The notes below the pieces were generated by a model. The model saw only the letters and a list, made by a program, of their open reading frames with translations, was not told where the DNA came from and ran no database searches. The position numbers and the translations under genes are program-made. Below are positions 52,165-61,640 of a stretch of 64,000 bases of DNA, piece by piece. This DNA is from Methylomarinovum caldicuralii (GTDB taxonomy: Bacteria > Pseudomonadota > Gammaproteobacteria > Methylococcales > Methylothermaceae), in the NCBI RefSeq assembly GCF_033126985.1, contig NZ_AP024714.1, positions 1,690,990 through 1,754,989 on the forward strand. The letters are read 5' to 3'. The number at the start of each line of letters is the position of its first letter. The first letter of the stretch is position 1.

Positions 52165-53988
52165 ATGACTCCAAAGAATCCACAAGTCCCTACCGCCATT
52201 CGGGAGACCATTTCCGCCTCCCATACGGAAAAGCTGACCGACCGCCTGGAAGAGGCTGAATGCCTTTTTCTGCGCTTTCGGGGGCCGGCTGACCATACCC
52301 TGCCCGGCGTCTCCCGGATGCGGGCCTGTCCGGCCGGGGGCTGGTTGCTGGAGGGGAAAGAAAACTTCTGGATTCCCCGCCTGCCGGTGGCAAGACGGCT
52401 GGACGACCAGGGGCATATCCTGGAGGAGACCGCCGCACCGGTTTCCGGCCTGGCGCTGGACGGCTCCGGGTTGACCCTGTCCCTTGCGCCGCCTGAGGGT
52501 TTTGTGGCCGATCTTGCGGTCTGGCGGCTGACGCCGCAGCTGCAGCAGGAACTGACCGATCTCACCCCCATCGAAATCCAGCCCTATTTCCTGTGGGGTT
52601 CCCACACCCGCTACAGCCGCCCGGCCGATCTGTATCTGCACCTGATCCACGGCTGGGTGTACGAGAACCGCGCCAGCTGGCCAAAGTACTGGAAAATCTG
52701 CTCGGAAAACGACGCCCACGCCCTGTACGTCCTGTTCTCCGGGCTGGCGCGGACCACCGGCAAGATCCTCTACCAGCTGTTCAAGCGTCAGCTGCTCCTG
52801 GCGGTTCTCGGCCGTCAGGCCGACGACGGCGGCTGGTATCACGGCGAGTGGACCGACGGGATGGAGTCCCACTTCCGTCTTCACACCAGTGCCCTGCATT
52901 TGCTGCTGGATGCTTATCAGGAAACCCCCGATGCCGCCATCGCCAAAGGTTTGCAACGGGGCACCGAGTTTTTGCTCCAGCGGGCCGACCGCCTCGACTG
53001 CGGCCTGTGGTTCCTGCACGACTCCCTGGAGCTGACGGATGCGTCGATGCACCAAAGTCCGTTCCAGTGGCTGCCCTGCCGGGCCTTCGGCAAATCCGTG
53101 GGCAACATGCTGGTGCTCAACTCCCACTGGGACACCACCGTCGCCGTGGACCGGGGCGCGGGACTGCTGGAGGAAGCCGCCTGGCGGGAGGCGGCAGCCG
53201 AGGCCAACCGGGCCACGGAAACGGTCCTCGCGGCCACTCCGGCCAATTGGCTGTACCGTCTGGTCTTCGGCCTGATCGCCCTGAGCTTTCTGCCCACCGA
53301 ACAGGCCGCCACCCTGCCGCTGTGGCGAAGGGCCCTGAAACGGCTGGGCTGGAAATATCTGATTCCCCGCTTCCACCGGTTGAAATGCCGTTTTCCCCGC
53401 CTGGTGATGCCGGGCGGCTACCTGGACCGCGCCCTGTGTCTCAAGGGGATTTCCACCGCCTACCAGGCTATCAATGTCATGGACTTGGTCAGGCTCCAGG
53501 CGCGCTTTCCACAATTGAAGCTGCGTTCCTACATCGACGACGCCGTGGCGTTCACCTACCGCAGCGGCCTGTGGCAGCGCTGGTCCGAGGACGAAAGAAC
53601 CCGCTACGCCTACGGCTTCTGGGCCGAGGTCCTGCACCGCCTGTGTCTGCTCGATCCGGATCCGGCGCTGCGGAGCTGGCTGGCTGGGACGATGGCGAAG
53701 CTGGAAGAACTGGAGCTGGGTCAGCCACCTGGGCTTCTGGGGGGCGATCGGGAGCGGGGGATTACCGGCCCTTCAAACCTGGATCTGCACAAACTTCCAC
53801 CTGGCATCCGCATCGCCGATCTTTCCACACCCGCCGGGGTGGAATACCTGCTGCTGGGTGTGGGCAAGGAACCGGTGCGCCTGAATGCTGAGGTGCTGGG
53901 GACGGAACTTGCCTGGACCGATCCCGAAGGCAGGCCCCGGGGCCCTGAGTTTTCCCTGCAACCCGGCCAGTGGGTGGTGGGACGGTGA
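52165..53988 (+). CDS. Large alpha-helical protein of unknown function in the glycan operon
   Basis: The 607 residues contain repeated helix pairs with aromatic and Gly-containing turns (DGGWYHGEWTDGMESHFRLH, WHQPFQ-like, YGFWAEVLHRLCLLDP), which suggests an alpha/alpha-toroid like those of glycan lyases, epimerases or unsaturated hydrolases. No signal peptide or Walker motif is present and no family is recognised. The stop overlaps the next glycosyltransferase (GTGA at 53985), so it is translated with glycan-synthesis genes. A role in chain modification is only a guess. Confidence 0.6.
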   Translation: MTPKNPQVPTAIRETISASHTEKLTDRLEEAECLFLRFRGPADHTLPGVSRMRACPAGGWLLEGKENFWIPRLPVARRLDDQGHILEETAAPVSGLALDGSGLTLSLAPPEGFVADLAVWRLTPQLQQELTDLTPIEIQPYFLWGSHTRYSRPADLYLHLIHGWVYENRASWPKYWKICSENDAHALYVLFSGLARTTGKILYQLFKRQLLLAVLGRQADDGGWYHGEWTDGMESHFRLHTSALHLLLDAYQETPDAAIAKGLQRGTEFLLQRADRLDCGLWFLHDSLELTDASMHQSPFQWLPCRAFGKSVGNMLVLNSHWDTTVAVDRGAGLLEEAAWREAAAEANRATETVLAATPANWLYRLVFGLIALSFLPTEQAATLPLWRRALKRLGWKYLIPRFHRLKCRFPRLVMPGGYLDRALCLKGISTAYQAINVMDLVRLQARFPQLKLRSYIDDAVAFTYRSGLWQRWSEDERTRYAYGFWAEVLHRLCLLDPDPALRSWLAGTMAKLEELELGQPPGLLGGDRERGITGPSNLDLHKLPPGIRIADLSTPAGVEYLLLGVGKEPVRLNAEVLGTELAWTDPEGRPRGPEFSLQPGQWVVGR

Positions 53989-55136
53989 GCCTGCCCCGCG
54001 TCGGTATCGTCTCCCCGGAATTCCCCCCGGACATCGGCGGGGTGGAAAACTATGCCCTGGGTTACGTCCGCGCGCTTGCCGGGATGGGCTATCCGGTGAC
54101 GGTGTTCACCTGCCGCCATCCGAAAGGGGAGATCGATCTTCCCGGCGTTGACATCCGCCCGGTCCTCAAGCTGCGCCGGGTGCTGGACCGGAAGCTCCTG
54201 GAGACGCCGGGAATCGACGCCTGGCACGCCATGAACGCCGCCTATGCCTGGATCGCCGAAGAAACCGAAAAACCGGTGGTGGTTTCAGTCCACGGCAACG
54301 ACTTCCTGCGCGCCTATCAGCCGGTCACCGCCCCGGCCCTGGACCGCTTCGGCCCCCTGTGGCGCTTTGAAAGCCGGCTGCGCCCCCTGGAACGGGCCTG
54401 GCGCGGCCATACCACCCGCAAGCTCCAGAAATGGCTGCCGAAAGCCACAGCTATCCTCACCAACAGCCGCTACACCGAGCGCGTGCTGCTGGGGAAGATT
54501 CCCGCCTGCCGCGGCAGGACGATTCCGGCCCTGGTGGGGGGTGATCCGTTCTTCCTGGAACTGCCTTTGGCTGGCGGGGAGCGTCACAGTCCAGTTCGTC
54601 TCGCGACCGTCGCCCGATTGTCGGAACCGCGCAAGAACATCCATCTGGTACTCGAGGCGTTGGCCCGGCTGCAGGATCGTTACGATTTCCGCTACACCGT
54701 CGTCGGTGACGGCCACCTGCGCCCGGAACTGGAAGGGCTGGCGCAGAAGTTGAGGCTGGCGGACCGGGTCAAATTCGCCGGCAGCCTGGAGCGGGAAACC
54801 CTGCGCAGGATGCTGCTGGAATCGGACCTGTTCGTCCTCACCCCATCGGTCCTGCCCCATAGCCACGAGGGTTTCGGTCTGGTGTACCTGGAAGCGGCCG
54901 CCTGCGGAGTGCCGTCCCTGGCCGCCCGCCTCGCCGGAGCCGCCGAGGCGGTGGCGGAAGGAGAAAGCGGTTTTTTCGTCGAGAAGCCGGAAACGGAAGC
55001 GATCGCTTCCGCCCTCGGCGCTTTCCTGGAAGGGAGGATCCGCTACTCCCGCCGGCGCTGCCGGGAATTCGCCAAGCGCTTTACCTGGGAGAAAGTTGTA
55101 CAGAAGGCGCTTCCGTTCTATGCTGAAAAACGATGA
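53985..55136 (+). CDS. GT4-family glycosyltransferase
   Basis: The 383-residue protein starts at GTG 53985 (SLPRVGIVSPEFPPDIGGVE) and has the GT-B nucleotide-sugar block ATVARLSEPRKNIHLVLEAL and HSHEGFGLVYLEAAACGVPSL, with the conserved E-x7-E pattern. It would add a sugar to the lipid-linked glycan at the membrane. Overlaps with the genes on both sides (4 bp) show tight translational coupling. Donor and linkage are not predictable. Confidence 0.92.
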   Translation: MSLPRVGIVSPEFPPDIGGVENYALGYVRALAGMGYPVTVFTCRHPKGEIDLPGVDIRPVLKLRRVLDRKLLETPGIDAWHAMNAAYAWIAEETEKPVVVSVHGNDFLRAYQPVTAPALDRFGPLWRFESRLRPLERAWRGHTTRKLQKWLPKATAILTNSRYTERVLLGKIPACRGRTIPALVGGDPFFLELPLAGGERHSPVRLATVARLSEPRKNIHLVLEALARLQDRYDFRYTVVGDGHLRPELEGLAQKLRLADRVKFAGSLERETLRRMLLESDLFVLTPSVLPHSHEGFGLVYLEAAACGVPSLAARLAGAAEAVAEGESGFFVEKPETEAIASALGAFLEGRIRYSRRRCREFAKRFTWEKVVQKALPFYAEKR

Positions 55137-56080
55137 ACCAAAATACCGCATCCCAAATCTCTGTCATCATGCCCTGCCACAACGCCGCCACCTACATAGC
55201 GGAGGCGATCGGCAGCGTGCGCAACCAAACGTTCCGGAACTGGGAGCTGATCGTCGTCGATGACGGTTCCAGCGACGACAGTCCTGAAATCGTCACCCGG
55301 CTGGCCCAAGAAGACGGGCGGATCCGGCTGCTGCGTCAGGAGAACCAGGGCCCCTACCCGGCCCGCAATCTCGGCCTGCGCCACGCCCAAGGGGAATACG
55401 TCGCTTTTCTTGATGCCGACGACTGGTGGGATCCGACGTTTCTGGAGAAAATGCACCGTGCCGTCGGGGAAACCGGTGCCGATCTGGCCTACTGCGGCTG
55501 GCAGAATGTGGTCGAGGACGGCGAGAACCGCCCACCCTATGTCCCTCCCGATTATCTGCAGGAGGACCTGTTCGCCCGCCTGCTCAAAAGCTGCCCCTGG
55601 CCCATTCACGCCGCCCTAACCCACCGTAAGGCATTGGAAGCTGTCGGCGGTTTTTCCACCCGCTGTTTCAGCAGCATGGACTATGATCTGTGGCTCAGGA
55701 GCGCCGCCCATACCCGAAAGTGGGTGCGCGTGCCGGAAGTCCTGGCCTACTACCGCTGGCACGACAAGGGCCAGATCTCGGCGGTCAAGTGGCGGCAGGT
55801 GCTGGAGGCCTGGCGGGTGCGGCGTGATTTCGTCGCTCGGCATCCCGATCTGGTGGCCCATCTGTCCCGGCCCCAGGTACGCCAGCTGATCGACGATCCT
55901 ATACGGGAGCAGGCTTATCAGGCCCTGTGGCGGCGGGACCTCAAATCGGCTCAGAAACTGTTCCGCACAACCCTGCGACATCATGTTTGGCAGTGGCGAG
56001 ACCTCAAATATCTGCTTCCCAGCCTGTTGCCAGCGCCTCTGTTTGAAAATCTGATCCACAGACGGGATTCTGCGGCATGA
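55133..56080 (+). CDS. GT2-family glycosyltransferase
   Basis: The 315-residue protein begins SQISVIMPCHNAATYIAEAI and has VVDDGSSDDS and FLDADDWWDP (DxD) with a downstream ED-type acidic block, standard for GT2. The conserved RKALEAVGGF and CFSSMDYDLW motifs are typical for capsule and O-antigen transferases. It is overlapped by 4 bp with the genes on either side, so it belongs to the same transcript. Confidence 0.92.
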   Translation: MNQNTASQISVIMPCHNAATYIAEAIGSVRNQTFRNWELIVVDDGSSDDSPEIVTRLAQEDGRIRLLRQENQGPYPARNLGLRHAQGEYVAFLDADDWWDPTFLEKMHRAVGETGADLAYCGWQNVVEDGENRPPYVPPDYLQEDLFARLLKSCPWPIHAALTHRKALEAVGGFSTRCFSSMDYDLWLRSAAHTRKWVRVPEVLAYYRWHDKGQISAVKWRQVLEAWRVRRDFVARHPDLVAHLSRPQVRQLIDDPIREQAYQALWRRDLKSAQKLFRTTLRHHVWQWRDLKYLLPSLLPAPLFENLIHRRDSAA

Positions 56081-56844
56081 AGCGCTTTCTGATCCTCATG
56101 TACCATATGGTCCGGGAGCCGGAAACCCGCAGCGAGGCCCGCTATGCCTGCCCGCCGGCACGTTTTAGCAACCACCTTCGGGCATTGCGCCGCTGGGGCT
56201 GGCAGCCGGTCTCCCTGGCCCGGATCCGGGATCATATGAATGCAGGGGGCTCGCTGCCGGACAGGGCGGTGGCCATCACCCTGGATGACGGTTTCGAGGA
56301 CAATTATCAGAATGCCTTTCCGATTTTGCAGGAGCTGGACATCCCGGCCACCATCTTTCTGGCCACCGGCCATCTGGGCGGGACCAACGCCTGGATGGGG
56401 GACTGGCCCCAGCACCCCATGCTGACCTGGGAACAGATCGGGGAAATGCACCGCCACGGCGTGGTTTTCGGCGGCCACACCGTCAGCCACTGTCATCTGA
56501 ACCAGGTTCCGGAAACCCAGGCCCGGGAGGAAATCAGCGCCTGCAAGAAAACCATCGAGGACCGGCTGGGCACGGACTGCGACCTTTTCGCCTATCCTTA
56601 CGGCCATTTCAACGACACCACGGTGGACCTCGTCCGCCAGGCCGGCTATCGGCTCGCCTGTTCCACCCGCCCGGGCTTCAATCACCGGAACCGCGATCCC
56701 TTCATTCTCCACCGCATCGAGGTGCGCGGCGACGATCCTTTGTGGAAGCTGAAACAGAAACTCACTTTCGGCACCAACGAGTCCGGCCTGACCCTGCCCC
56801 TGCGCTACTACGCCGGCCGCCTGTCCGCACGCTTGCGAGCCTGA
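56077..56844 (+). CDS. Polysaccharide deacetylase (NodB-like)
   Basis: The 255-residue protein has all NodB motifs: AITLDDGFEDN (catalytic DD), HTVSHCHL (zinc-binding H-x3-H), and FAYPYGHFND. It removes acetyl or N-acetyl groups from sugars, which makes the glycan positively charged or changes its recognition. No signal peptide is obvious, so it may act on the precursor in the cytosol or be membrane associated. The gene lies between two glycosyltransferases; its stop is 2 bp before the next start. Confidence 0.92.
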   Translation: MKRFLILMYHMVREPETRSEARYACPPARFSNHLRALRRWGWQPVSLARIRDHMNAGGSLPDRAVAITLDDGFEDNYQNAFPILQELDIPATIFLATGHLGGTNAWMGDWPQHPMLTWEQIGEMHRHGVVFGGHTVSHCHLNQVPETQAREEISACKKTIEDRLGTDCDLFAYPYGHFNDTTVDLVRQAGYRLACSTRPGFNHRNRDPFILHRIEVRGDDPLWKLKQKLTFGTNESGLTLPLRYYAGRLSARLRA

Positions 56845-56846
56845 CC

Positions 56847-57785
56847 ATGGATCTTTCCGTCATCATCTGTACTTACAACCGCTGTCATAATCTTGCCGAG
56901 TGCTTCCGGCATTTGGAAGCACAACAGCTTGACGGCGGGCTGGACTGGGAGGTACTACTGGTGGACAACAACTCCACCGATGCCACCCGGGATTTCGTCC
57001 AGGATTTCGCCCGTAACACGCCATTGAATCTGCACTACACCTTCTGCGGGGAGCAGGGACTGTCCCATGCCCGCAACCACGGCATCGCCGAGGCGCGGGG
57101 ACGCCGGCTGGTCTTCATCGACGACGACATTCAGGTCACCCCGGGCTGGCTCCAAGCCATCCATGACACTTTCGAGGAACACGACTGCGACGCGGTGGGC
57201 GGACGGATTCATCTGGAAATTTCCCTGGAACAGCTGCCCAAGTGGATCCGGCCGGACATGTACGGCTTTCTGGGTTATCAGGATTTCGGCGACCGTCCCT
57301 ACCGGCTCGACGGTTTCCGCGAATTTCCCTTTGGCGGCAACATGGCCATTCACCGGCGGGTGTTCGACAAGATCGGCCTGTTCGACACCGGCATGGGCCG
57401 CAAGGGGGCGGGAACCCGCAAGGCGGAGCTGTTCAAGGGAGAGGAAACCGACTTTTTCCACCGCCTGGCGGAGAACGGCGGTGTCATCTGGTACCAGCCC
57501 AGCGCCCTGGTGCACCACAAGGTGCTGCCTCACCAGCTCCGGCGGCGCTTCTTTCTGACCCTGCATCACAACGCCGGGATTCTCAAAGCCTGCCGGGACC
57601 CGACATCCTATCCCAACACCATCGCTGGCGTTCCCCGTTTTCTCTATCTCCAGTTGCTGCGGGCGATCTGGCGTTATCTGGGTTTGGCCGTCGGCCAAGG
57701 GCCGGATTATGCTTTCCGCCAACTGATGAACGTGGCCTACTTTCTGGGAATGATTCAAGGATATTATCGTAGGAAGACCCCATGA
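56847..57785 (+). CDS. GT2-family glycosyltransferase
   Basis: The 312-residue protein starts MDLSVIICTYNRCHNLAECF and has LVDNNSTDAT and LVFIDDDIQVTPGWL (DDD motif) typical of GT2. I chose the ATG at 56847 because it begins the family core; the longer frame runs inside the deacetylase. Like its paralogue at 41168 it has an FGGNMAIHRRVFDKIG-like acceptor motif, so the two may be recent duplicates. The 4-bp overlap with the sulfotransferase gene couples them. Confidence 0.9.
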   Translation: MDLSVIICTYNRCHNLAECFRHLEAQQLDGGLDWEVLLVDNNSTDATRDFVQDFARNTPLNLHYTFCGEQGLSHARNHGIAEARGRRLVFIDDDIQVTPGWLQAIHDTFEEHDCDAVGGRIHLEISLEQLPKWIRPDMYGFLGYQDFGDRPYRLDGFREFPFGGNMAIHRRVFDKIGLFDTGMGRKGAGTRKAELFKGEETDFFHRLAENGGVIWYQPSALVHHKVLPHQLRRRFFLTLHHNAGILKACRDPTSYPNTIAGVPRFLYLQLLRAIWRYLGLAVGQGPDYAFRQLMNVAYFLGMIQGYYRRKTP

Positions 57786-58714
57786 CCGCCTGTTTTGGAC
57801 AGCCGATTTTCATCGTCGGCGCACCCCGCTCCGGCACCACCCTGCTTCAGTACATGCTGCGTTCCCATCCCAATATTTCCCTGCCCACCGGAGAATCGCA
57901 CTTCTTTATACCTCTGTATAGTAACCGCCATACCTTCGGGGACCTGAGCCAGAAGGAAAACATCCGCAGGGTGCTGGAGGCCATGTACCATCAGAGCAGC
58001 GAGTTCCTCGATACCGATCTGCACGGCCTGTGTTTCGACATCGATTCCCTTGCTGACGAATTCCAGCACCAGGGACGCGACACCATCCCCGCCATCATTG
58101 CCGGTCTCTACGAAAAAAACGCTGCCGGCGAAGGGAAAAACCGCTGGGGTGACAAGACCCCTTATTATGTCCTCCACATGCCCACTATCCTGGAAATGTT
58201 CCCGGACGCCCAGTTCATCCATCTTATCCGGGATGGGCGCGACGTTCTGCTTTCCCTGTTCGGCCGCTGCCACGATTTTGGCGTTTATAACAGTTATTAC
58301 GGGGCCCGTTATTGGGAACAGTATGTGGCCACCGGCCAGCACCTCGGCCGCCAGCTGGCGCCGGATCAGTACCTGGAGGTCCGCTATGAGGACCTGTTGG
58401 CCTTCCCCGAACGGACCGTGCGCCATATCCTGAATTTTCTTGGAGAGCCTTTTGACCCGGCTGTGATCCATTTCCGCAAGGCCGGCGAAGCGGGCAAAAC
58501 CCCCTTGGTACAGCGGGATCTGCAGCCGAAAAACATCGCCAAATGGCGTCAACGCCTCAAACCATGGCAGCTGTGGCTGTTTGAAGGGGCGGTGGGATCC
58601 CTGCTCTACAGCAACGGTTACCCTCTCGCCACCAAGGCCAGGCCACTTCCATTGCCGGTCAGGCTCCTGGGACGGCTGCACAACAACTGGAAGCGCCGAT
58701 GGCGGAAAAACTGA
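57782..58714 (+). CDS. PAPS-dependent sulfotransferase family protein
   Basis: The 310-residue protein has the 5'-phosphosulfate-binding loop FIVGAPRSGTTLLQYML near its start and the 3'-phosphate-binding block LIRDGRDVLLSLFGRC, as in carbohydrate and lipid sulfotransferases. It transfers sulfate from PAPS to a hydroxyl, most likely on the exported glycan. It overlaps the preceding gene by 4 bp and the following GT2 by 16 bp. Substrate is inferred from context; a PAPS-synthesis gene is not in this window. Confidence 0.9.
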   Translation: MTACFGQPIFIVGAPRSGTTLLQYMLRSHPNISLPTGESHFFIPLYSNRHTFGDLSQKENIRRVLEAMYHQSSEFLDTDLHGLCFDIDSLADEFQHQGRDTIPAIIAGLYEKNAAGEGKNRWGDKTPYYVLHMPTILEMFPDAQFIHLIRDGRDVLLSLFGRCHDFGVYNSYYGARYWEQYVATGQHLGRQLAPDQYLEVRYEDLLAFPERTVRHILNFLGEPFDPAVIHFRKAGEAGKTPLVQRDLQPKNIAKWRQRLKPWQLWLFEGAVGSLLYSNGYPLATKARPLPLPVRLLGRLHNNWKRRWRKN

Positions 58715-59604
58715 CCCTCCTCATCTGCACCCACAACCGCGCCGCCCTTCTGGCCCGCACCTTGGCTTATCTGAGTCAGGCCCGATTTCCGCCGGATGCT
58801 GAAATTTTGGTGGTGGCCAATGCCTGCAGCGACGCCACTCCTGCCACCGTGCGCGCCGCCCGGGACAAGCTGCCGGTACCGCTGCGGCTGCTGGAGGAAC
58901 CGCAACCGGGAAAGTCCCATGCCCTCAACACCGGTCTGGCCGCCATCGATTCCGGCCTGGTCGCCTTCGTGGACGACGACCACCGGGTGGATCGGGATTA
59001 CCCCCTGGCCGTGGCCAACGCCTTTGAGGCCGAACCCCAGGCGGACCTGGTCTGTGGCCGCATCCTGCCGGACTGGACCGGAGAGGAGCCGGGCTGGGTC
59101 CACAATGACACCTTTTATCCCGTCTATCCGCTTCCGGTGCCACGCTACGACCAGGGGATGGAAGGGCGCTGGATCGGCCTGGAGGGGCCTCTTCCCGGCG
59201 GCGGCAACCTGGCGCTGCGCAAGGAAGTCTTCGACCAGATCGGCGGCTTCTCCACCGAACTGGGCCCCCGGGGTCACAATCTGAGCGGCAGCGAGGACAG
59301 CGAGTTCGTCCTCCGGGCGCTGCGGGCCGGGAAAAGACTGCGTTACCACCCGGAAATGCTGCAGCACCATTACGTGGACCTGGAGCGCCTGACCCTCTGG
59401 TACATCATGCAGAAGGCCTACAAACGCTCCCAGACCGTGGTCCGTTACCGTCGCAGCCGCCGCCGCTTTCCGCCGCGCTATCTGTACCGCAAGGCGGCCG
59501 AACACAGCTTCAGGGCCCTGGTATCCCTCTACTGGCCGGAAAAGCGCTTCTGGCTGGTGCGCACCGCCGCCGCCTTCGGAGAGCTGAGCGCCTATTGGAC
59601 ATGA
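58699..59604 (+). CDS. GT2-family glycosyltransferase
   Basis: The 301-residue protein begins MAEKLTLLICTHNRAALLAR and contains LVAFVDDDHRVDRDYPLA (DDD motif) and PGGGNLALRKEVFDQIGGF, the GT2 acceptor-binding motif, followed by an SGSEDSEF block. It overlaps the sulfotransferase by 16 bp and the sulfatase-fold gene by 4 bp (ATGA), so all are made from one mRNA. Sugar and acceptor are unknown. Confidence 0.92.
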   Translation: MAEKLTLLICTHNRAALLARTLAYLSQARFPPDAEILVVANACSDATPATVRAARDKLPVPLRLLEEPQPGKSHALNTGLAAIDSGLVAFVDDDHRVDRDYPLAVANAFEAEPQADLVCGRILPDWTGEEPGWVHNDTFYPVYPLPVPRYDQGMEGRWIGLEGPLPGGGNLALRKEVFDQIGGFSTELGPRGHNLSGSEDSEFVLRALRAGKRLRYHPEMLQHHYVDLERLTLWYIMQKAYKRSQTVVRYRRSRRRFPPRYLYRKAAEHSFRALVSLYWPEKRFWLVRTAAAFGELSAYWT

Positions 59605-61640
59605 ACAGCTTCTGGAACTTGCTGTCCCAGTCCCTCACCGTCAACGCCCTGCCCGCCCTTGTCGCCAGCCTGGCGCTGCTGGGGATGTCGCTGCTCCATT
59701 TCAGCCGCACCGGTCCCAGGATCCGGGAGGAAATCATCCTCCACTACCGTGCCTATACCGCCGGCTGCGTGCTGCGACAGGCGCTCTGGGCGTTTCTGAT
59801 CCTGTTCTGGCTGGGGGGATTTGGCCAGCTGGGTTATCTGGCGCTGGTGGCGGGAGGAAGGTTGGCTTTCTCCTGGCCCGGATCGCTGCTGGCCGGTTCC
59901 ATCGCCATCGCGATCCTCGCCGGCTTCCAGTTCCTGCGCCACCTGCTCCACATTCCAGCCGCTTTGATGATGTCCTGGCCCTACGACATCCGCCGGCTTT
60001 ATCCCCTGTGGCGGCGGCTGACGGTCACCCGGCTGCGCTGGCTGGGGCTGGCCTTGGCCGGCGGCTGGCTGGGGCTCTTGGTTTGGGGACTTGAGGCGGC
60101 GGATGCCGCGGCCCGGAACGGCCTGCTTGCGGCACTGGGCCTGTGGCTGCTCCCTGTGCTGATGACCCTGGAATTTCCGGCCCTTCCGCGCCGTCACAGG
60201 CGCGCCGGAAAGCGGCCGAACCTGCTCCTGATCGGCTGCGACACCCTCCGGGCCGACCGGATATCGGCGGACTATCCCCGCAACGTGGCCCCGTTCCTGA
60301 AAACCCTGGCGCAGCGCGGCACCCTGTTCACCCGTTGCTACACCCCCATCGCCCGCACCGCTCCCAGCCTGGCCACCCTGCTCACAGGCACCGACCCTCA
60401 GAAACACGGGGTCGTTTTCAATTTCATGGGCGACGACAGCACCACCCTGCCGGTCAAGGCCCTGCCCCGGATACTGGCCGAACATGGCTACCATACCGAA
60501 GCCATCTCCGACTGGTCCGGCAGCGATCTGGGCAAGTTCTCCTTCGGCTTCCACAAAACGTTGATGCCTGCCGACCAGTGGAACTTCCGCTATCTGCTTC
60601 GTCAGGGGCCCAAGGAACTGCGCCTGTTTCTGGGCTTGTTCAGCCACAACTGCCTCGGCCGTTGGTTGCTGCCGGAACTGTACTACCTCGCCGGCGCCCC
60701 CCTGACCGGCCAGCTGGGACGCCTGGCCAGAAAGCGCCTGTCGGCTCTGGGACGGCACAAGCAGCCCTTCTGCCTGACCCTGTTCCTGGGAACCTGTCAT
60801 CCGCCCTTCGGCAGCGAATATCCCTACTACCGCTTCTTCGCCGACCCGAACTACCGGGGCGCTTCCCTGTTCGCCATGGCCCGGCTCACCGATCCCATGG
60901 AAATCCTGCGCAGCCAGCAGGAGCCGCGCGAGGCCTTCGATCTGGATCAGATCATCGATCTTTACGACGGCTGCGTGCGCCGTTTCGACGACGAAGTGAG
61001 GGCCATCTGCCACCATCTGCAACGCTGCGGCCTGGACCGCGACACCATTGTGGTCGTCTTCAGCGACCATGGCATGGAACTGTTCGAGCACGGCACCTGG
61101 GGCCAGGGCAACAGCGCCATCGGGGAACAGAGCAACCGGATCCCGGTTCTGATCTTCGATCCCCGTCAGCCGGGACGGGGCCGCATCGACGGAGCCGTCC
61201 GCGCCACCGACCTGGTCCCCACACTGCTGGATCTGATAGACATCTCCCCCCCTTCCCACCTGGACGGCGTTTCCCTGAAAACCGTCCTGTCGGGACAGGA
61301 ACCCTTGCCCGAGCTGGCCGCCACCTTCCGCACCGGTCTGTGGCTGACCCGCCACCCCGGCATGTCACCCAGCCATTTGGCCTATCCGGATCTGGTGGAA
61401 CTGCTGCACATCCCGGACCGGCGCAGCGGCACTCTGGCCATCCAGCCCCAATACCGGCAGCGGATCGAAAAGGCCCGGGACGTGGCCGTGTGCCGGGGAC
61501 GCTGGAAGCTGGTCCGCCTGGCCCTTAACCCCCACCCCCGCTATCTGCTGTTCGATCTGGAAACCGACCCCGGCTGCCACGAGGATGTCAGCGACCGTCA
61601 TCCGGACATCGTCGCGGCGCTGAAGTCCTATCTCGACTGA
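59601..61640 (+). CDS. Membrane sulfatase-fold enzyme with Thr at the usual FGly position
   Basis: The 679-residue protein has about five hydrophobic segments in the first 190 residues, then an alkaline-phosphatase/sulfatase fold: LLIGCDTLRADRIS, the nucleophile region ARTAPSLATLLTG, VVVFSDHGMELFEHGTWGQG with metal ligands, and TDLVPTLLDL. Ordinary sulfatases have C/S-x-P-x-R, converted to formylglycine; here the position is Thr (TAPSL), as in LtaS and phosphoethanolamine transferases. It may therefore move phosphate-linked groups rather than hydrolyse sulfate. The start ATG overlaps the GT2 stop; the end overlaps a convergent glycosyltransferase. Confidence 0.82.
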   Translation: MNSFWNLLSQSLTVNALPALVASLALLGMSLLHFSRTGPRIREEIILHYRAYTAGCVLRQALWAFLILFWLGGFGQLGYLALVAGGRLAFSWPGSLLAGSIAIAILAGFQFLRHLLHIPAALMMSWPYDIRRLYPLWRRLTVTRLRWLGLALAGGWLGLLVWGLEAADAAARNGLLAALGLWLLPVLMTLEFPALPRRHRRAGKRPNLLLIGCDTLRADRISADYPRNVAPFLKTLAQRGTLFTRCYTPIARTAPSLATLLTGTDPQKHGVVFNFMGDDSTTLPVKALPRILAEHGYHTEAISDWSGSDLGKFSFGFHKTLMPADQWNFRYLLRQGPKELRLFLGLFSHNCLGRWLLPELYYLAGAPLTGQLGRLARKRLSALGRHKQPFCLTLFLGTCHPPFGSEYPYYRFFADPNYRGASLFAMARLTDPMEILRSQQEPREAFDLDQIIDLYDGCVRRFDDEVRAICHHLQRCGLDRDTIVVVFSDHGMELFEHGTWGQGNSAIGEQSNRIPVLIFDPRQPGRGRIDGAVRATDLVPTLLDLIDISPPSHLDGVSLKTVLSGQEPLPELAATFRTGLWLTRHPGMSPSHLAYPDLVELLHIPDRRSGTLAIQPQYRQRIEKARDVAVCRGRWKLVRLALNPHPRYLLFDLETDPGCHEDVSDRHPDIVAALKSYLD

